A stretch of 18,073 nt of DNA from Pirellulales bacterium (GCA_025924495.1 JAICIG010000133.1:1-18073), one strand, 5' to 3'; counted from the first letter of the stretch, positions 1 through 7,092 are shown. Translations and numbers: made by a program. The notes: generated by a model from the sequence alone, not told the origin.

Positions 1-348
1 GCGTTGCACAAGAATCGTGCTGACCCGTCGAGGCTTTTCCGCTTGGTATGCATTCCAGCGATGGCCGTCATGCCAGGCCCAAGAATTCGAAGGCAACCAG
101 TACCACCAGCGACCGGCGTGATACTTAAATCGCCACGCCTCATTTGTCGCCGGCGCGGCGCCGTTTTCCAGCGATGCCTGGCGAACTGCGGGCGTCGTTC
201 CATCGTCTCCAGCAGCCGGGCGAAGGTCGGCGCCGAACATGGCCCAAGCTGTAGCCGCAGTGAAAAGAATCAACCGATGAAAGGCGGCCGCAACCGTTGT
301 TGTCGATTGAATTGAAGAACCGGACTCTCGCGCTGGTAGCATTAACAC
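1..348 (-). CDS. Secreted Trp/Tyr-rich hypothetical protein, C-terminus cut by window edge
   Basis: The reading frame runs leftward off the window, so only the N-terminal ~116 codons are visible. I chose the GTG at 348-346 because a strong AAGGAGG lies 8 nt upstream (363-357). An in-frame ATG at 342-340 would be 14 nt away. Counting from that ATG, there is a polar N-terminus, then a hydrophobic run (LILFTAATAWAMFGA, about residues 25-39) that looks like a signal peptide. Next comes a short linker, then an aromatic block with WRFKYHAGRWWYWLPSNSW and WAWHDGHRW. Such W/Y-rich 'GRWWYW' blocks occur in small exported planctomycete proteins of unknown role, from general familiarity. The gene is divergent from recQ. 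The composition and Shine-Dalgarno make it convincing as a gene; the function is unknown. Confidence 0.7.
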   Translation of the reverse strand, partial: MLMLPARESGSSIQSTTTVAAAFHRLILFTAATAWAMFGADLRPAAGDDGTTPAVRQASLENGAAPATNEAWRFKYHAGRWWYWLPSNSWAWHDGHRWNAYQAEKPRRVSTILVQR

Positions 349-356
349 GGCAAGTT

Positions 357-363
357 CCTCCTT
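357..363 (-). promoter_or_regulatory. Shine-Dalgarno AAGGAGG deciding a GTG start
   Basis: On the minus strand AAGGAGG is followed by AACTTGCC and then GTG (348-346), an 8-nt spacing. The next in-frame ATG (342-340) is 14 nt away. This favours the GTG as the start of the leftward secreted-protein gene. Confidence 0.6.
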
Positions 364-710
364 CTTGGTAGGATCCGTGATGCCTAGCTCGGCTTCGATT
401 GACTCCGTTCGTCGCAGCTTCTAAAGACGCGCTCGCGTCTTGAACAATGACGTTTCTAAATTCAACTGCCCTCAATAATTTTCAAGCTAAAAAAATGGCA
501 AATCAAGTCCGACAATTTGGCGGAAGGTGCGGCAATTTGACGCTGCGAAATGATGATGCGATAAGGCGTCGTCCCGTAACGGCCGCTTGTTTTCTAGGCA
601 TTGACGAGCAAAGCCTGATTCAACCATCGAAATTCCCGCCGACTTGCGTTCATCTAGGGCGATTGAGTCGCCTGTAAGCGGTAATGAGTGACTTGCCCTC
701 TCCCACCCGC

Positions 711-716
711 TATAAC
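711..716 (+). promoter_or_regulatory. Candidate -10 box (TATAAC) for recQ
   Basis: TATAAC matches five of six positions of the TATAAT consensus and lies 45 bp before the recQ ATG. There is no good -35 at 16-18 bp (the sequence there is GTGACT), so this is only a weak candidate. Confidence 0.25.
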
Positions 717-761
717 AGGACTGCCGTGTCTTAACCGATCATTAGGGGTAGGAATGATCCG

Positions 762-2720
762 ATGAACCTCTCTTCCGCGCGGCGGTTGCTTAACAAGCAG
801 TTTGGTTTCGAAGAATTCCGGCCCGGGCAGGGCGAGGTCATCGAAAGCTTGCTCGCCGGGCATTCGGCCGCGGCGGTGTTTCCCACAGGCGGCGGCAAGT
901 CGCTCTGTTATCAACTGCCGGCTCAATTGATCGGCGGCTTGACGCTGGTTGTCTCGCCGTTGATCGCGCTCATGAAAGATCAGATCGACGGCTTGAAGCG
1001 ACGCGGCATTGCGGCCGAACGGATCGACTCCACGTTGTCGGCGGAAGAGCTCTCGCCGGTGATGCAGGCCATTCGCGAAGGCGGCTTGCGGCTGCTCTAC
1101 GTCGCGCCCGAGCGATTCAACAACGAACGGTTTCGCGAGTCGATGAGCCGCACGAAGATCGCAATGTTTGCGGTCGACGAGGCCCATTGCATTTCGGAAT
1201 GGGGGCACAGCTTTCGGCCCGACTATCTCAAGCTGGCCCGCTTCGCCAAACAATGCCGCGCCGAGCGCGTGTTGGCCCTCACGGCCACCGCCACGCCGCA
1301 GGTTTTGACCGACATCTGCCGCGAGTTCGAGATTGAATCCGGCCATGCCGTGCGGACGGGGTTTTATCGCCCGAATCTGACGCTTGCTACGACGCCCGTT
1401 GCGGCGCGCGAACGAGATGCTCTGCTCGCCCAACGGCTCAAATCATCTCCGCCAGGGCCGACGATCATCTACGTCACGCTGCAGCGTACGGCGGAAACCG
1501 TGGCCCAGCGGCTCGCCGCGGCCGGCCTCGTGGCCAAGGCCTATCATGCCGGCATGGACGACGACAAGCGGACCGAGGTGCAAGACTGGTTCATGCAGAG
1601 CGACCGCGGCGTTGTGGTCGCGACGATCGCCTTTGGCATGGGGGTCGACAAGGCGGATATTCGCTACGTTTATCATTACAATCTGCCGAAGAGCCTGGAG
1701 AACTACTCGCAGGAAATCGGCCGCGCAGGCCGAGATGGACAGGAGTCAAAATGCGAAATTTTCGTCTGCCCCGACGATCGGGGGGCGCTCGAAAACTTCG
1801 CTCATGGCGATACGCCCAGCCGCGAGAGCGTCCGCGGCCTGCTGGGTGATGTCTTTCGCACAGGCCGCGATTTCGATCTCTCGACCTATGAGTGCGCCGG
1901 CCGGCACGACATTCGGCAACTCGTTGTCCAGACGTTGCTGACTTACCTCGAGCTTGCCGGGCATCTGCAGGCTGGTACGCCTTTCTACTCGCGTTACAGC
2001 TTTCAACCGCTCAAGTCCTCGCAGGAGATTCTGGCCCAGTTCGAGGGCGAGCGCCGCGAGTTTCTAGCCCAGGTCTTGCGACAAGCCCGCAAGGCGAAAA
2101 CCTGGTTCCACATCGACCTGGAACAAGCCGGCCGCGCGATCGGCCAACCGCGAGATCGGATCGTTCGCGCCTTCGACTATTTAGCCGAGCAGCGGCTCGT
2201 TGAACTGCGGGCCGAAGGAGTGCGGCAGACCTATCGGTTATTGAAAACGCCTGGCGATCTCGACGCGCTGGCCAACGAGCTACACCGTCGCCTCATGGAA
2301 CGAGAGAGACGCGAGATCGCCCGGCTCGAACAAGTGCTGGAACTGGCGGGTCGCGACGGCTGCCAGACGGCGATGCTGGCCGAACATTTCGGCGAACGAC
2401 TGCCGAAGCCATGCGGCCATTGCACCTGGTGCGCCAGCGGAACGCCCGTTGTGCTGCTGCCCAGGCATGAAGCGGCGATCGACGAAGACATTTGGCGTCG
2501 AGCGATGAAATTGGCTGCCGAGAAGCCGGATGTATTGGCCGAGCCGCGCGCGCTGGCCCGATTCCTCTGCGGCCTGACCTCGCCTCGTCTCAGCGCCGCG
2601 CGCCTAGGAGGTCACGCCCTGTTTGGCGCGGCGGCGCAAATGCCATTCGCCAAGGTCTTCGAACGTGCGGCAAGCGAGCTCGCCAAGCGAGGCGCTCGCG
2701 GCCCAATTGCCGCGACTTAA
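762..2720 (+). CDS. recQ: RecQ-family ATP-dependent DNA helicase
   Basis: A 652-aa superfamily 2 3'-5' DNA helicase of the RecQ family, expected to act in recombination and replication-fork repair. Visible motifs: motif 0 FGFEEFRPGQ (14-23), Walker A TGGGKS (42-47), DEAH box DEAHCISEWGHSFRPDY (139-155), motif III ALTATATPQ (172-180), motif V ATIAFGMGVDKADIR (287-301) and motif VI QEIGRAGRDG (317-326, with both arginine fingers). A CX16CX2CX2C set (C534, C551, C554, C557) has exactly the ligand spacing of the E. coli RecQ zinc site. However, it lies about 200 residues after the helicase core, behind a winged-helix-like stretch (about 380-495). No HRDC domain is recognisable, but an alpha-helical tail (about 570-645) follows. 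The ATG is preceded by GGGGTAGG with a 9-nt gap. It ends 35 bp before the convergent Gly/Tyr-rich gene. Confidence 0.95.
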   Translation: MNLSSARRLLNKQFGFEEFRPGQGEVIESLLAGHSAAAVFPTGGGKSLCYQLPAQLIGGLTLVVSPLIALMKDQIDGLKRRGIAAERIDSTLSAEELSPVMQAIREGGLRLLYVAPERFNNERFRESMSRTKIAMFAVDEAHCISEWGHSFRPDYLKLARFAKQCRAERVLALTATATPQVLTDICREFEIESGHAVRTGFYRPNLTLATTPVAARERDALLAQRLKSSPPGPTIIYVTLQRTAETVAQRLAAAGLVAKAYHAGMDDDKRTEVQDWFMQSDRGVVVATIAFGMGVDKADIRYVYHYNLPKSLENYSQEIGRAGRDGQESKCEIFVCPDDRGALENFAHGDTPSRESVRGLLGDVFRTGRDFDLSTYECAGRHDIRQLVVQTLLTYLELAGHLQAGTPFYSRYSFQPLKSSQEILAQFEGERREFLAQVLRQARKAKTWFHIDLEQAGRAIGQPRDRIVRAFDYLAEQRLVELRAEGVRQTYRLLKTPGDLDALANELHRRLMERERREIARLEQVLELAGRDGCQTAMLAEHFGERLPKPCGHCTWCASGTPVVLLPRHEAAIDEDIWRRAMKLAAEKPDVLAEPRALARFLCGLTSPRLSAARLGGHALFGAAAQMPFAKVFERAASELAKRGARGPIAAT

Positions 2721-2754
2721 TTCTTGTAGGCGACTTAGCGATCGCCGGCCGAGA

Positions 2755-3171
2755 TCAATCGTCGTCGATTCGGCCGCCGAAGCCCCGACCATAGTTGCCG
2801 TAGCGGCCATAGTTCCCATAGCCGCCGTAGTTGCCATACCCATAGGCCGGGTAGCCCCCGCCGTAGTTGCCATAGCCGTAGGCGTTGTTGTAGCCGAATA
2901 CGGGGTACCCGGCGCCGTATCCCGAATAAACTTGATTGCCATAGCCGTAGTTCCCGTACGCCGGGTAACCGCCGTAGTAATTCGACTGATAGCCGTAATT
3001 TCCATACCCTCGGCCATATCCACCATATCCGCCGTAGCCGCCGTTGAGATACTGATTGATGGCGCCTTGGATGAACTGCCGCCCGCCCGCCTCTGCCCCC
3101 TGGGGCATTGTCGCCAGACCGGCCGCCATGGCCAGGCACGTCAATAGTCCGATTTTCAAATGAGCTTGCAT
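2755..3171 (-). CDS. Secreted Gly/Tyr-rich low-complexity protein
   Basis: A 138-aa protein with a clear signal peptide: MQAHLKIG, a hydrophobic core, and a likely cleavage after AEA (about residue 28). The mature part is almost entirely short Gly-Tyr-Asn modules (GYGGY, YGNYG, GYPAYG). About 28 of the last 98 residues are Tyr, and the protein ends in IDDD. There is no Cys in the mature part and no known enzyme domain. GGGAG lies 7 nt before the ATG. It starts 29 bp after the LRR gene on the same strand, so the two are probably co-transcribed. Such Gly/Tyr repeats occur in adhesive, structural and phase-separating proteins; applying that here is inference. The reading frame is real: strand-specific periodic composition, signal peptide and ribosome site agree. 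Confidence 0.85.
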   Translation of the reverse strand: MQAHLKIGLLTCLAMAAGLATMPQGAEAGGRQFIQGAINQYLNGGYGGYGGYGRGYGNYGYQSNYYGGYPAYGNYGYGNQVYSGYGAGYPVFGYNNAYGYGNYGGGYPAYGYGNYGGYGNYGRYGNYGRGFGGRIDDD

Positions 3172-3200
3172 GATGAACTCCCGTCTCGCGAATTAGATTG

Positions 3201-4601
3201 CTAGAAGTAGATTTGCAGATTGGGCAGAGCTTTCTGGAGCTTCTCGACGCCGGCCTCTGAAACCGGAGCGCCTGCCAGATCGAGCAATTCCAGCCCAGGC
3301 ATCTTGGCGAGCTGTTCCAAACCCTTGTCGGTAATCTGCGTATGGCTCAGATCGAGCGCCTTGAGGCTTTTCAACTTGCCCAGGTTTTTCAATCCGTTGT
3401 CGCTCAGGTGGCAGTGGCTGAGCCTGAGAGCTTGCAGTTTCTGCATGCCGCTCAATTGGGCCAGGCCCTGGTCGGTCACTTCGGGACCGAGGGCGAGCGA
3501 TTCCAGGCCCGTCAGGTCTTTCAACTTTTCCAGACCTTTATCGGTGATTTCGCTTTGGGCCATGTTCAGATGTTTGAGCTCTTTGAAGCCGGCTAGATGC
3601 TCCAAACCGTCGTCAGTTACATGCCGCCCGCTCAGGTGCAGCGACTCGAGATGTTTGAAAGCCGCAACATGCTCCAACCCTGCATCGGTCACTTGAGTGC
3701 CGTAGAGCGACAACATCTGCAGCTTGGTTAGTCCAGAGAGCTGCCCTATTCCCTGGTCGGTGATCTGGGACCCGCCAATGACGAGCGTATCCAGGTTCTT
3801 CAAGTTCTTGATCTGCGACAGGCCTTGATCGCTGATCCGACCCTCATGAATCGACAAGGTTTGCAAGTTCGTCAGGTCGGCTAGCGCGGCGATGCCGGCA
3901 TCGGAGAAATCTCCGCCCCCCAGGACCAAATGTTCGAGCTTGGTCAGGGGCTTCAAATGTTCGAGCGCCCCGTCGCCCAAGTGCTGGCCCTCGAGCACGA
4001 GCGACGTCAGTCCGGTCATAGCTTCGATCGTCGCCAGCCCTTCGTCGCTGAGCCGCGCGCCTCGGAGGTCGAGGGTGTCGAGTTTTTTCAGACCTGACAG
4101 CGACTTCAGGCCCGACCCGGTAACTTGCGTGCCGTGCAAGTGCAGCGATTCCAGATTGCTTAAGCCCGACAGCGACTTCAAGCCCGAGTCGGTTACACGG
4201 GGTGCGTTGAGCACGAGCACTTTCAGGCTTTTGAGATCTTTGAGCGCCGCAATGCTATCGTCGGTCACGTCGCGGCCGACCAGGTCGAGCGATTGCAGTT
4301 TGTTGTGGCTAACGAGAGCGATGATACCATCATCGCTAACTTTCGTGCCGACCAGGGCCGCCGCCTCCAATTCCGGCTGAACGCCGATGATTTCGATCAC
4401 GTCGTCGGTCGCCTGCGGGCCGCGCAGATCGATCGCCACGATCGGTTTGCCAGCTCGTTTTAGGTCGCGATGGGCCGTGACGCCACGTTCTTTCAGCTTG
4501 GCTTGCAGAGCGTCGTCGCCCGTCTTTTTCTCTTGGGCCGCTAGCGGCATCCCCGCCAACAGGACGGCTGCCGTCAAGAATGCGATACTGCGAAGCTTCA
4601 T
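3201..4601 (-). CDS. Secreted leucine-rich-repeat protein (16 repeats of 24 residues)
   Basis: A 466-aa protein with signal peptide MKLRSIAFLTAAVLLAGMPLAAQ, a short N-terminal region, then a leucine-rich solenoid to the end. About 16 consecutive repeats follow the pattern TQVTDxGLxxLxxLxxLxxLxLxG. All are 24 residues except one of 23 (EVTDQGLAQL) and the C-terminal one (APVSEAGVEKL), which ends in LPNLQIYF. The xVTDxGLxxL form resembles ribonuclease-inhibitor or Cys-containing LRRs common in planctomycetes. LRRs usually bind proteins; no catalytic domain is present. A longer reading frame begins at TTG 4628, but AAAGGAAA lies 7 nt before the ATG at 4601 and the signal peptide begins there, so I chose 4601. 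It is the first gene of an apparent operon with the Gly/Tyr-rich gene. Confidence 0.92.
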   Translation of the reverse strand: MKLRSIAFLTAAVLLAGMPLAAQEKKTGDDALQAKLKERGVTAHRDLKRAGKPIVAIDLRGPQATDDVIEIIGVQPELEAAALVGTKVSDDGIIALVSHNKLQSLDLVGRDVTDDSIAALKDLKSLKVLVLNAPRVTDSGLKSLSGLSNLESLHLHGTQVTGSGLKSLSGLKKLDTLDLRGARLSDEGLATIEAMTGLTSLVLEGQHLGDGALEHLKPLTKLEHLVLGGGDFSDAGIAALADLTNLQTLSIHEGRISDQGLSQIKNLKNLDTLVIGGSQITDQGIGQLSGLTKLQMLSLYGTQVTDAGLEHVAAFKHLESLHLSGRHVTDDGLEHLAGFKELKHLNMAQSEITDKGLEKLKDLTGLESLALGPEVTDQGLAQLSGMQKLQALRLSHCHLSDNGLKNLGKLKSLKALDLSHTQITDKGLEQLAKMPGLELLDLAGAPVSEAGVEKLQKALPNLQIYF

Positions 4602-4985
4602 GGACGTTTCCTTTAATAAGGAAGACAAGGAACTGATCGATGCGAGATCTGCACCGACCGATGGCGCCGGTAGCGTCCCAGCGAGATAGCAAATGAGGCG
4701 CCGTGGGCGGCTATTGCGGAAAACAACGACTTTCCCGCTTCCTAACGGAGCCGCCTAGACTGTCGCTGCATGCGACTGTCGCGAGCATCTGGCCGATATC
4801 GAGTCATCCAGGCGTCAATCAGAGCTGTGCAAGCCGACGATCCAACTGGAAATCGGTAACGGCCGTCAACCGCCGCTGACTTCTCGTACCGCGGAAATGA
4901 GGCTTGGTTTTAAGCCCCGGAGCGCAGCGGCAGCGAGGCTTGCCGCGACGAACGGCGGAACCTGTTCGATGGCGACTGGTAGAAT
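4602..4985. other. Gene-free region upstream of the LRR operon
   Basis: This 384-bp stretch lies between the LRR start and the stop of the YjfB-like gene. It should contain the LRR operon promoter on the minus strand, but no convincing -35/-10 pair was seen. GACTGTCGC occurs twice (about 4758 and 4773) around a GCATGC palindrome. Reading frames crossing it on the minus strand lack recognisable sequence. Confidence 0.45.
4608..4623 (-). promoter_or_regulatory. Small hairpin over the LRR gene ribosome-binding site
   Basis: On the minus strand TTCCTT-ATTA-AAGGAA forms a perfect 6-bp stem with a 4-nt loop. Its 3' arm is the Shine-Dalgarno of the LRR gene. It could mask the ribosome site, but the stem is short and AT-rich, so the effect may be small. 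Confidence 0.35.
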
Positions 4986-5192
4986 TCAGCCCACGGCGTC
5001 GAACTGCTCGCCTTTGCCGATCGCCTGACTCAGCTTGGCGGCGGAGGCGAGCAACTGATTGGCGGCATCGCCCTGTTGCTGTTGCGCGTTGAGGGCAAGT
5101 CTCGCCACGCCAATCGAGATTTGTTGGCCAAGCAATGCCTGGCTCGCCTGCGATGCTCCGCTGCTGGCCGAACACGATCCAGAACTGCACAT
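4986..5192 (-). CDS. Small YjfB-like protein (putative motility-protein family)
   Basis: A 68-aa protein. The region ISIGVARLALNAQQQQGDAA followed by NQLLASAAKL (about 25-54) fits the pattern I associate with the YjfB 'putative motility protein' family: a helix with AL(D/N)xQxQQGDAAxxLLxxA. That family link is by eye and its biochemical role is not well known. The N-terminus MCSSGSCSASSGAS is Ser-rich with two cysteines. I chose the ATG at 5192 because GAGG lies 6 nt upstream. The frame also opens four codons earlier at a TTG (5204) without a suitable ribosome site. No flagellar or chemotaxis gene is nearby. It stands alone, divergent from the 190-aa gene. Confidence 0.6.
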   Translation of the reverse strand: MCSSGSCSASSGASQASQALLGQQISIGVARLALNAQQQQGDAANQLLASAAKLSQAIGKGEQFDAVG

Positions 5193-5411
5193 AGGCTGCC
5201 TCAATGACTAAACGGGTGCGCACCATCAGCCCTCGCGGGCATGGAATGCGCTACCGACAGTTATCGTCGCCTTCCATCGTCAAACTTTGCGCCGGCTGCA
5301 AATTGACAGATAGCGCTAGTGGCGCCGGTTGTAGGGGCGGCGCCATAGGGTCATGGCGGGCAGTTGTCGATGGCGACTCTCGGAACGTCCGCGGCGAGCT
5401 AATGTTTAAGT

Positions 5412-5984
5412 ATGGACGCCCAACGAGTTCCGGCCATCTTGTTGATGGAAGAGCATCTGATCGTCGGCGAGGTAGAAACTCGCGGCCATCGGATGCTCGA
5501 TGTACTCAACGAGGTCATGGCCGACTGGCTACACGTGCACGATGCACACATATCGCGCCGCTGGGCGAAGGCGCAGGCCGTCGCCACGGCAGCTGAGTTG
5601 CCCGTCCGCAAGGCCGACGTCAAAATCGCCGTTCTGGGCGGCGGCAAACACGAAGCTCCGGAAAGACGTCGCTTTGCACGCGTCGAAAAGAGGCAATTCT
5701 CGGCGCTGGCTCTCGTGGGCAGTTATGAAGTCCAAGGCTGTTTGCATTTGAAAGGCAAGCGCGATCCCGTCTTGCTGTTGGCCGAACTGAGCTCTTTCAT
5801 ACCGTTGACGGAAGCCACGATCTCGCACGCTGCTCCCAACGATGACAAGTTGGAAGCGGACGTCGCCATCATCAACAAGTCCGCCATCGGAGCTTTCCAC
5901 ATCGGCGATGCCTTGCCCTCGGCGCCGCCAGACCATTCCCTGACCTTCTCGGCCGACTTGGGCGAACAGACGCTCCCGCGATAA
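5412..5984 (+). CDS. Hypothetical protein with two tandem copies of one domain
   Basis: A 190-aa protein that I do not recognise by family. No signal peptide or membrane segment is visible, so it is probably cytoplasmic. Its halves look homologous. AILLMEEHLIVGEVETRG-HRMLDVLNE...WLHVHDAHI (about 8-47) aligns with ALALVGSYEVQGCLHLKGKR...LLAELSSFIPLTEATI (about 97-136). Each copy is followed by a basic/acidic linker and a short beta strand (ADVKIAVLGGG; ADVAIINKSAI). The pattern (strand, turn, strand, then 'L.ELSSFIPLTEA.I') suggests a small beta-rich module. Only a weak ribosome site precedes the ATG at 5412. It lies 175 bp before birA on the same strand; linkage is possible but unproven. Confidence 0.65.
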   Translation: MDAQRVPAILLMEEHLIVGEVETRGHRMLDVLNEVMADWLHVHDAHISRRWAKAQAVATAAELPVRKADVKIAVLGGGKHEAPERRRFARVEKRQFSALALVGSYEVQGCLHLKGKRDPVLLLAELSSFIPLTEATISHAAPNDDKLEADVAIINKSAIGAFHIGDALPSAPPDHSLTFSADLGEQTLPR

Positions 5985-6159
5985 CGGCCTGTATATCATC
6001 GCTTCTCATTAGGGCGCGCCCTCTGTAGCGTGTCAGGAACTACTCGTCGGCGCTCAAATGGTATGACCATCCAGCCGTCGCGCCGCTTGTCTTCGCACGC
6101 TTAACGCGATACTCTTCCGAGGGTTCGATTCGATTCCTTGTTGCTATGCCCGACCGCCC

Positions 6160-6939
6160 TTGCCTGCCGCCGACCTGAATCTCGAATCGCTGCTCGCCTC
6201 GGGATTTCTGGCCCGCGTCGAGCATCACCCGGTGCTGGCTTCGACAAACGATTACGCGCGCGAGACGGCGGCCCAGACCGCGGGCGAGTTGCCGCTGTTG
6301 ATCATCGCCGACGAGCAGACCGCGGGCCGAGGGCGTGGCGCCAACCGCTGGTGGACGGGCGGCGGCAGCCTGGCGTGCAGCTTGCTGTTCGATCCCGCGG
6401 CGGTTGGCATCGACCGCCGCTATTTCTCGATGATTCCGCTAGCGGCTGCGGTGGCGATTGCCGAAACCGCGGCGGCCATTGTCTCGGCGCAACCGATCGG
6501 CGTACATTGGCCGAACGATGTGTTTGTCGCGGGCCGCAAGCTGGCCGGCATCCTGGTCGAGGGGCTGCCGAATGGCCGCCACATTCTAGGCATGGGTTGC
6601 AACGTGAACAATTCGTTGGCAGCAGCTCCGTCGGAGTTGCAAACCATCGCCACGTCGCTCGTCGATCTGACAGGCCGTGTTCACCATCGTACGGCCGTCT
6701 TGCTCGGCGTGTTAGAGAAGCTCAACGATCGGCTTGTGCAACTGGCCGCGGCGCCGGAGCAGTTGGGCCAGCGTGCCGACGAACTTTGTTTGCAGCGCGG
6801 CCGGCGGCTGACCATCCAGAGCGGCAATCGCCAATCGACCGGCGTTTGCGCTGGCATCGCCCGCGATGGGGCGTTGCTTTTGGAAACGCCCGCAGGGTTA
6901 GAGACGCACTACTCGGGCGTGTTGATCCACGACGTTTAG
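6160..6939 (+). CDS. birA: Biotin--[acetyl-CoA-carboxylase] ligase (BirA, without DNA-binding domain)
   Basis: A 259-aa class I biotin-protein ligase. It makes biotinyl-AMP and transfers biotin to the lysine of biotin carboxyl carrier proteins such as AccB. Visible motifs: STNDYARE (28-35), the adenylate loop GRGRGANRWW (56-65), HWPNDVFV (116-123), KLAGILVEG (127-135), LGMGCNVNNS (143-152), and a C-terminal SH3-like cap (about 218-257). There is no N-terminal helix-turn-helix, so it should not repress transcription as E. coli BirA does. The frame has no ATG or GTG before the STN motif. Upstream it is open only to a TGA at 6064. The best start is the TTG at 6160, although no ribosome site precedes it. 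An out-of-frame ATG at 6146 opens a 10-codon frame across this start. Confidence 0.92.
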   Translation: MPAADLNLESLLASGFLARVEHHPVLASTNDYARETAAQTAGELPLLIIADEQTAGRGRGANRWWTGGGSLACSLLFDPAAVGIDRRYFSMIPLAAAVAIAETAAAIVSAQPIGVHWPNDVFVAGRKLAGILVEGLPNGRHILGMGCNVNNSLAAAPSELQTIATSLVDLTGRVHHRTAVLLGVLEKLNDRLVQLAAAPEQLGQRADELCLQRGRRLTIQSGNRQSTGVCAGIARDGALLLETPAGLETHYSGVLIHDV

Positions 6940-6977
6940 CACGTCTGGCAGCGGAAGTCGTGAGACATCCGAGATGC

Positions 6978-6997
6978 GGCGGACAAGAATGTCCGCC
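6978..6997. terminator. Perfect 8-bp hairpin between convergent birA and DUF1598 genes
   Basis: GGCGGACA-AGAA-TGTCCGCC is a perfect inverted repeat 38 bp after the birA stop and 95 bp after the DUF1598 stop. It has no U-tract, so it is either a bidirectional stem-loop or a dispersed palindromic repeat. It lacks the GTAG head of the REPs near the RAYT. Confidence 0.45.
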
Positions 6998-7060
6998 CGG
7001 GCTGAAAACGGCGAAGAAGAATGCCCACGCTGCTGAAGGTCCGCCCGCCTCGCACAGGAG

Positions 7061-7080
7061 GGCAGGCATTCCTGCCTGCC
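7061..7080. repeat. Second intergenic palindrome, 3' of the DUF1598 gene
   Basis: GGCAGG-CATT-CCTGCC (7061-7076) is a 6-bp stem. The repeat CCTGCC at 7075-7080 offers a second pairing. It lies 13-32 bp downstream of the DUF1598 stop (minus strand), so it may act as that gene's terminator stem. Confidence 0.4.
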
Positions 7081-7092
7081 TCGACTTGTGCC

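Larger units (their letters stand above)
349..761. other. Gene-free divergent intergenic region upstream of recQ
   Basis: This 413-bp stretch separates the leftward secreted-protein gene from recQ, so it should hold both promoters. Short reading frames here have no recognisable sequence, no clear ribosome site and no protein-like composition. It is more AT-rich around 470-500 than the flanking genes. A possible sigma70-like pair on the + strand is TTGACG (537-542) and GATAAG (560-565), with a 17-bp gap. A better -10 candidate lies at 711-716. Confidence 0.5.

Noticed and set aside
140..475. 111-aa minus-strand frame
   Set aside because: It overlaps the Trp-rich secreted-protein frame. It is Arg/Ser-rich without motifs, while the other frame has a strong ribosome site, signal peptide and aromatic pattern.
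2755..3171. Gly/Tyr repeats as a CRISPR or tandem DNA repeat array
   Set aside because: Periodicity is in codons of a signal-peptide protein; units are short and irregular, with no spacers.
3201..4601. Regular 72-bp periodicity as a possible CRISPR or satellite
   Set aside because: It is explained by 24-residue LRRs and the DNA is not conserved between units except locally.
4602..4628. Upstream TTG start for the LRR protein (adds MSSLLKETS)
   Set aside because: The ATG at 4601 has AAAGGAAA 7 nt upstream and starts directly with the signal peptide.
4819..5226. 135-aa minus-strand frame over the YjfB-like gene
   Set aside because: Arg-rich shadow composition; the overlapping 68-aa frame has the better ribosome site and family-like sequence.
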